Shown one piece after another: positions 5,793-8,157 of a stretch of 8,157 bases of DNA; positions within the stretch are counted from its first letter, which is position 1, and the number at the start of each line of letters is the position of its first letter. Location of the stretch: positions 1-8,157 of the forward strand of contig CAJOED010000046.1 of assembly GCA_905233335.1 (NCBI GenBank). The letters are read 5' to 3'. A program made the translations under genes and the position numbers. This stretch comes from an uncultured Synergistales bacterium. Its GTDB lineage: Bacteria; Synergistota; Synergistia; Synergistales; Aminobacteriaceae. The notes beneath the pieces were generated by a model. The model did no database searches. It saw nothing but the letters and a program-made list of their open reading frames with translations, and was not told the origin of the DNA.

Positions 5793-6671
5793 ATGTCAAT
5801 CTTCAAAGGGGTAGCAACAGCACTAATCACACCCATGAACGCTAACGGTGTCGACTATGAGAATTTTGCGCGCGTAATTGACTGGCAGTGTGAGCAGGGG
5901 ATTAATGCGCTCGTGATTGCCGGGACGACGGGTGAAGGCTCAACGCTCGATGACGCAGAGCATAAAGCAGTCGTGAAGTTTGCGGTGGAACGTATTGCGG
6001 GACGCTGTGTAGTGATTGCGGCGACCGGCTCGAACGACACGAACTACGCGATACAGCTCACGAAATACTGCTGTGATGCCGGAGCTGACGCAATGCTGGT
6101 AGTTACCCCGTACTACAACAAAGCAACGCAGAACGGACTCATCAAGATGTACTCGACAATCGCGGACAACTCGACCAAGCCCATAATCCTCTACAACGTG
6201 CCGTCAAGAACTGGAGTGAACATAGAGCCGGAAACATACGCTGAACTTGCGAAACATCCCATGATAGGCGGCATAAAGGAAGCGAACGGCAACATCAGCA
6301 AGATAGTTCACACGGCGCAGTTAGTGGGTGATGGCCTCGAAATATATTCGGGCAATGATGACCAGATAGTGCCGATTTTGAGCATGGGCGGCTTGGGAGT
6401 AATTTCTGTGCTGTCGAACGTTGCGCCGAAAATTACGATGGAGATATGCGAGAAGTTTTTTGCGGGCGATGTGAAAGGTGCGGCGGCGTTGCAGTGTCGT
6501 ATGCTTCCGCTCATCAATGCGCTGTTCAGTGAAGTAAATCCCATTCCCGTGAAAGCGGCTATGTCTGCTATGGGCTGGTGCGAAAATTATGTGCGTCTAC
6601 CTCTTACGCCGATGGAGAATGCTCACTGGCTGAAACTTGAAGCAATCATGAAGGAGCAGGGGCTGCTGTAA
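5793..6671 (+). CDS. dapA: 4-hydroxy-tetrahydrodipicolinate synthase DapA
   Basis: Cytoplasmic TIM-barrel lyase that condenses pyruvate with L-aspartate-4-semialdehyde, the first committed step to diaminopimelate and lysine. Its 292 residues equal the Escherichia coli enzyme in length. Catalytic landmarks are present: GTTGE (Thr45 and Thr46), TPYYN (Tyr107 and Tyr108), YNVPSRT (Tyr134 and Arg139) and the Schiff-base Lys162 in GIKEA. A GGAGAG ribosome binding site lies 11 bases before the ATG, a little long, but MSIFKGVATALITP is the normal N-terminus. Around the lysine-feedback site of the E. coli enzyme, His53 aligns with Asp54, His56 is kept as His57, Asn80 as Asn81, and Glu84 is replaced by Tyr85. 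Feedback by lysine may therefore be weak or absent, which is inference. It is the first gene after the attenuator-like leader and heads dapA-dapB-dapH. Confidence 0.97.
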   Translation: MSIFKGVATALITPMNANGVDYENFARVIDWQCEQGINALVIAGTTGEGSTLDDAEHKAVVKFAVERIAGRCVVIAATGSNDTNYAIQLTKYCCDAGADAMLVVTPYYNKATQNGLIKMYSTIADNSTKPIILYNVPSRTGVNIEPETYAELAKHPMIGGIKEANGNISKIVHTAQLVGDGLEIYSGNDDQIVPILSMGGLGVISVLSNVAPKITMEICEKFFAGDVKGAAALQCRMLPLINALFSEVNPIPVKAAMSAMGWCENYVRLPLTPMENAHWLKLEAIMKEQGLL

Positions 6672-6713
6672 GTTTTTCGGCTTGGGAGCTTGGCCGGGTG
6701 TGCGGCGTGTGTT

Positions 6714-6809
6714 CAGGGCACGAGGCATTCACTCACGACTGCATGAGAGAACGGGATATTGCCGGGGGTGCAGGGCATGAAGCATTCACACGCTACAACT
6801 TGAGAGAAC
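6714..6809 (+). repeat. Two imperfect 39-bp repeats at 57-bp period between dapA and dapB
   Basis: Copies at 6714-6752 and 6771-6809 match at 31 of 39 positions by hand count. Both begin CAGGGCA, share GCATTCAC and end TTGAGAGAAC or ATGAGAGAAC. Copy 1 can form an 8-bp hairpin with one mismatch (TTCACTCA at 6728-6735 with TGAGAGAA at 6744-6751). The period is a multiple of three, which keeps reading frames open on both strands, but no gene is convincing here. The rest of the 186-bp gap shows no terminator after dapA. Confidence 0.75.
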
Positions 6810-6828
6810 ATACCAGGCACATAATAAT
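6800..6828 (+). promoter_or_regulatory. Possible internal promoter before dapB
   Basis: TTGAGA (6800-6805), 17 bp, AATAAT (6823-6828), each five of six bases from consensus. Its -35 box falls in the end of repeat copy 2. Transcription would start near 6835, about 23 bases before dapB. This would let dapB-dapH escape the attenuator upstream of dapA. Confidence 0.4.
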
Positions 6829-6857
6829 AATTACTAACGAGAAAGGAGAATACATAC

Positions 6858-7583
6858 ATGAAGCTGATAATAAACGGTGCGGGCGGCCGAATGGGAAAAA
6901 TCATAGCGTCTATGGCGGGAAGTGAGAACATTGCGGCACTCGTCGACGTAACTTTTGAGGCAGGCGCGGGAAAATATCACTCACTCGATGACTTCACGGG
7001 AGAAGCTGACTGCGTAATCGACTTCAGCAACCACACGTCAGCCCCCGAAATCATGACTTACTGCATGAAGCGAAATCTGCCCGTCCTGATAGCCACGACA
7101 GGACACACACAGGAAGAACTTTCCGCAATACGCGAAGCCTCCGCGAAAATTCCCGTGTTCATGTCCCCGAACATGTCTATAGGCGTTGCGTTAATGGCTG
7201 ACATTGCAGAGAGAGTTGCGAGGGTTTTCGGTGAATGTGATATTGAGATGATAGAGGCACATCACAACCAGAAGCTCGATGTTCCGAGCGGGACGGCATT
7301 AATGCTCGCGAAAAGATTACAGGAAGCACGCGAAAATCTCACGTTCAACGTCGGTCGTCATGAGAACGGAAAAAGAGACACGAACGAACTCGGCATACAC
7401 TCATTACGTTATGGCAGTGAGGTCGGTACGCACGAGATAATTTTCTCGAACGGCCTCGAAACCATCACGATAAAGCATGACGCAAAAGACAGGGCACTAT
7501 TCGCACGAGGGGCACTATCGGCGGCTGAATGGCTCGTGAAACAGAAGCCGGGATTTTACGGAATGAGGGACTTCATATCATGA
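6858..7583 (+). CDS. dapB: 4-hydroxy-tetrahydrodipicolinate reductase DapB
   Basis: NAD(P)H-dependent cytoplasmic reductase acting on the product of DapA and yielding tetrahydrodipicolinate. The 241 residues put it among the shorter DapB forms (E. coli has about 273). The N-terminal Rossmann domain shows GAGGRMG (7-13), and ATTGH (79-83) and SPNMS (103-107) line the cofactor and hinge region. The catalytic signature EAHHNQK-x-D-x-PSGTA spans about 133-147; by alignment to E. coli, His135 is the acid and Lys139 binds substrate. LRYGSEVGTHEI (about 183-194) is the conserved substrate-domain loop. GGAG at 6845-6848 lies 9 bases before the ATG. The stop codon overlaps the dapH start (ATGA, 7580-7583), so the two are probably translationally coupled. 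Identification is firm; cofactor preference cannot be read. Confidence 0.97.
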   Translation: MKLIINGAGGRMGKIIASMAGSENIAALVDVTFEAGAGKYHSLDDFTGEADCVIDFSNHTSAPEIMTYCMKRNLPVLIATTGHTQEELSAIREASAKIPVFMSPNMSIGVALMADIAERVARVFGECDIEMIEAHHNQKLDVPSGTALMLAKRLQEARENLTFNVGRHENGKRDTNELGIHSLRYGSEVGTHEIIFSNGLETITIKHDAKDRALFARGALSAAEWLVKQKPGFYGMRDFIS

Positions 7584-8157
7584 ACGCACAAGAAATCATA
7601 AAATTCATATCGGACGCAAAAAAAGTTACTCCCGTGAAAATATATTTGCGCGAAAAATCACCCGTCGACTTCTCACACACGAACGCAAAAATATTTGGGA
7701 ATGACACAAAAATTATTTTCGGGGACTGGTCAGAGCTTTCACCCGTCCTCAAAGACAACGCAGAGAATATCGCTGACATAGTGATAGAGAACTCCTCGCG
7801 AAATTCAGCAATCCCCCTTCTTGACCTGAAAGACATACCCGCAAGGATCGAGCCAGGCGCAATAATCCGGGACAACGTGTCAATCGGCAGGAATGCAGTC
7901 ATCATGATGGGAGCTGTTCTGAATATCGGTGCTGTCGTCGGAGAAAACACGATGATAGACATGAACGCCGTCTTAGGAGGACGCGCCACCGTCGGCAAAA
8001 ACTGTCATATAGGAGCAGGAGCAGTCCTCGCGGGAGTGATTGAGCCGGCCAGCGCAAAGCCCGTAATTATCGAGGACGGAGTTCTTGTCGGGGCAAATGC
8101 CGTAGTCATTGAGGGAGTTCACATCGGTGAAGGTGCTGTAGTTGCCGCCGGAGCAGT
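7580..8157 (+). CDS. dapH: Tetrahydrodipicolinate N-acetyltransferase DapH (3' end beyond window)
   Basis: Transfers acetyl from acetyl-CoA to tetrahydrodipicolinate, giving N-acetyl-2-amino-6-oxopimelate, the entry to the acetylase branch of the DAP pathway. The visible part, 192 codons plus two bases, runs open from ATG at 7580 to the window edge; the family is usually about 235 residues, so perhaps 40-45 are missing. Residues 1-85 are the N-terminal DapH domain (MNAQEIIKFI, then FGDWSEL near 47-53). From about 88 the left-handed beta-helix shows hexapeptide repeats: IPARIEPGAIIRDNVSIG, GAVLNIGAVVG, HIGAGAVLAGVIEP. IEPGAIIRD and AGVIEPASA fit DapH rather than the succinylase DapD. The start overlaps the dapB stop by four bases, and GAGGG about 10 bases upstream inside dapB serves as ribosome binding site. 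Expected neighbours downstream are the N-acetyl-DAP aminotransferase and deacetylase. Confidence 0.93.
   Translation, partial: MNAQEIIKFISDAKKVTPVKIYLREKSPVDFSHTNAKIFGNDTKIIFGDWSELSPVLKDNAENIADIVIENSSRNSAIPLLDLKDIPARIEPGAIIRDNVSIGRNAVIMMGAVLNIGAVVGENTMIDMNAVLGGRATVGKNCHIGAGAVLAGVIEPASAKPVIIEDGVLVGANAVVIEGVHIGEGAVVAAGA

Noticed and set aside
6672..6700. Terminator after dapA
   Set aside because: Only a weak CGGC/GCCG hairpin can be drawn and no T-run follows it.
6714..6809. CRISPR array
   Set aside because: There are only two copies, diverged by about 20%, with an 18-bp gap, unlike CRISPR repeats and spacers.
6698..6931. Small ORFs on both strands between dapA and dapB with repeated GHEAFT or ECL/ECF peptides
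   Set aside because: They stay open because the 57-bp repeat period is a multiple of three. They run into the dapB coding region and have no convincing start signal.
7573..7998. 141-codon minus-strand ORF opposite dapH
   Set aside because: The plus strand carries an uninterrupted hexapeptide-repeat acyltransferase coupled to dapB; the antisense frame shows no family features.

Overview
The window looks like chromosomal DNA from a member of the Synergistota (Synergistetes). The main clue is the C-terminus of the large surface protein, which ends Gly-Gly-Gly-Cys-Asn-Ala, then a short hydrophobic segment, then Met-Arg-Lys-Arg. That matches the Synerg-CTERM type of sorting signal as I know it. 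The acetylase-type lysine genes (dapA-dapB-dapH) fit but are not specific. No insertion sequence, phage gene, rRNA, tRNA or CRISPR array is visible.

Left part, minus strand (1-1792). A CPA1-family potassium/proton antiporter of the NhaP2/CvrA type runs from a TTG start at 1662 to a stop at 181. Beyond its stop lies a second, diverged copy of its last ~20 codons (35-98), a partial duplicate or relic of a paralogue.

Middle, minus strand (1790-5455). One gene encodes a 1221-residue exported protein. It has a signal peptide, a duplicated ~320-residue unit resembling the treponemal Tp47 lipoprotein, a ~200-residue region I do not recognise, an Ig-like domain, a Gln/Glu linker, a further beta-rich region, an Asn/Asp-rich stalk and the CTERM signal. 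A strong intrinsic terminator follows it (1706-1747), and an extended -10 promoter precedes it (5517-5544).

Divergent intergenic region (5456-5792). Two promoters stand back to back with their -35 boxes 4 bp apart. The plus-strand promoter (TTGACA, 17 bp, TATCAT) reads into a leader of about 170 nt. The leader holds a 27-codon peptide gene with two Lys codons, a strong intrinsic terminator, and three mutually exclusive pairings. This is the layout of a classical 1:2 / 2:3 / 3:4 attenuator, placed directly before dapA. It is the most interesting signal in the window.

Right part, plus strand (5793-8157). dapA, dapB and dapH (cut by the window end) encode consecutive steps from aspartate semialdehyde to N-acetyl-2-amino-6-oxopimelate, in the acetylated branch of the diaminopimelate/lysine pathway. 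dapB and dapH overlap by four bases. The 186-bp gap between dapA and dapB carries two imperfect copies of a 39-bp repeat at 57-bp period and a possible internal promoter.
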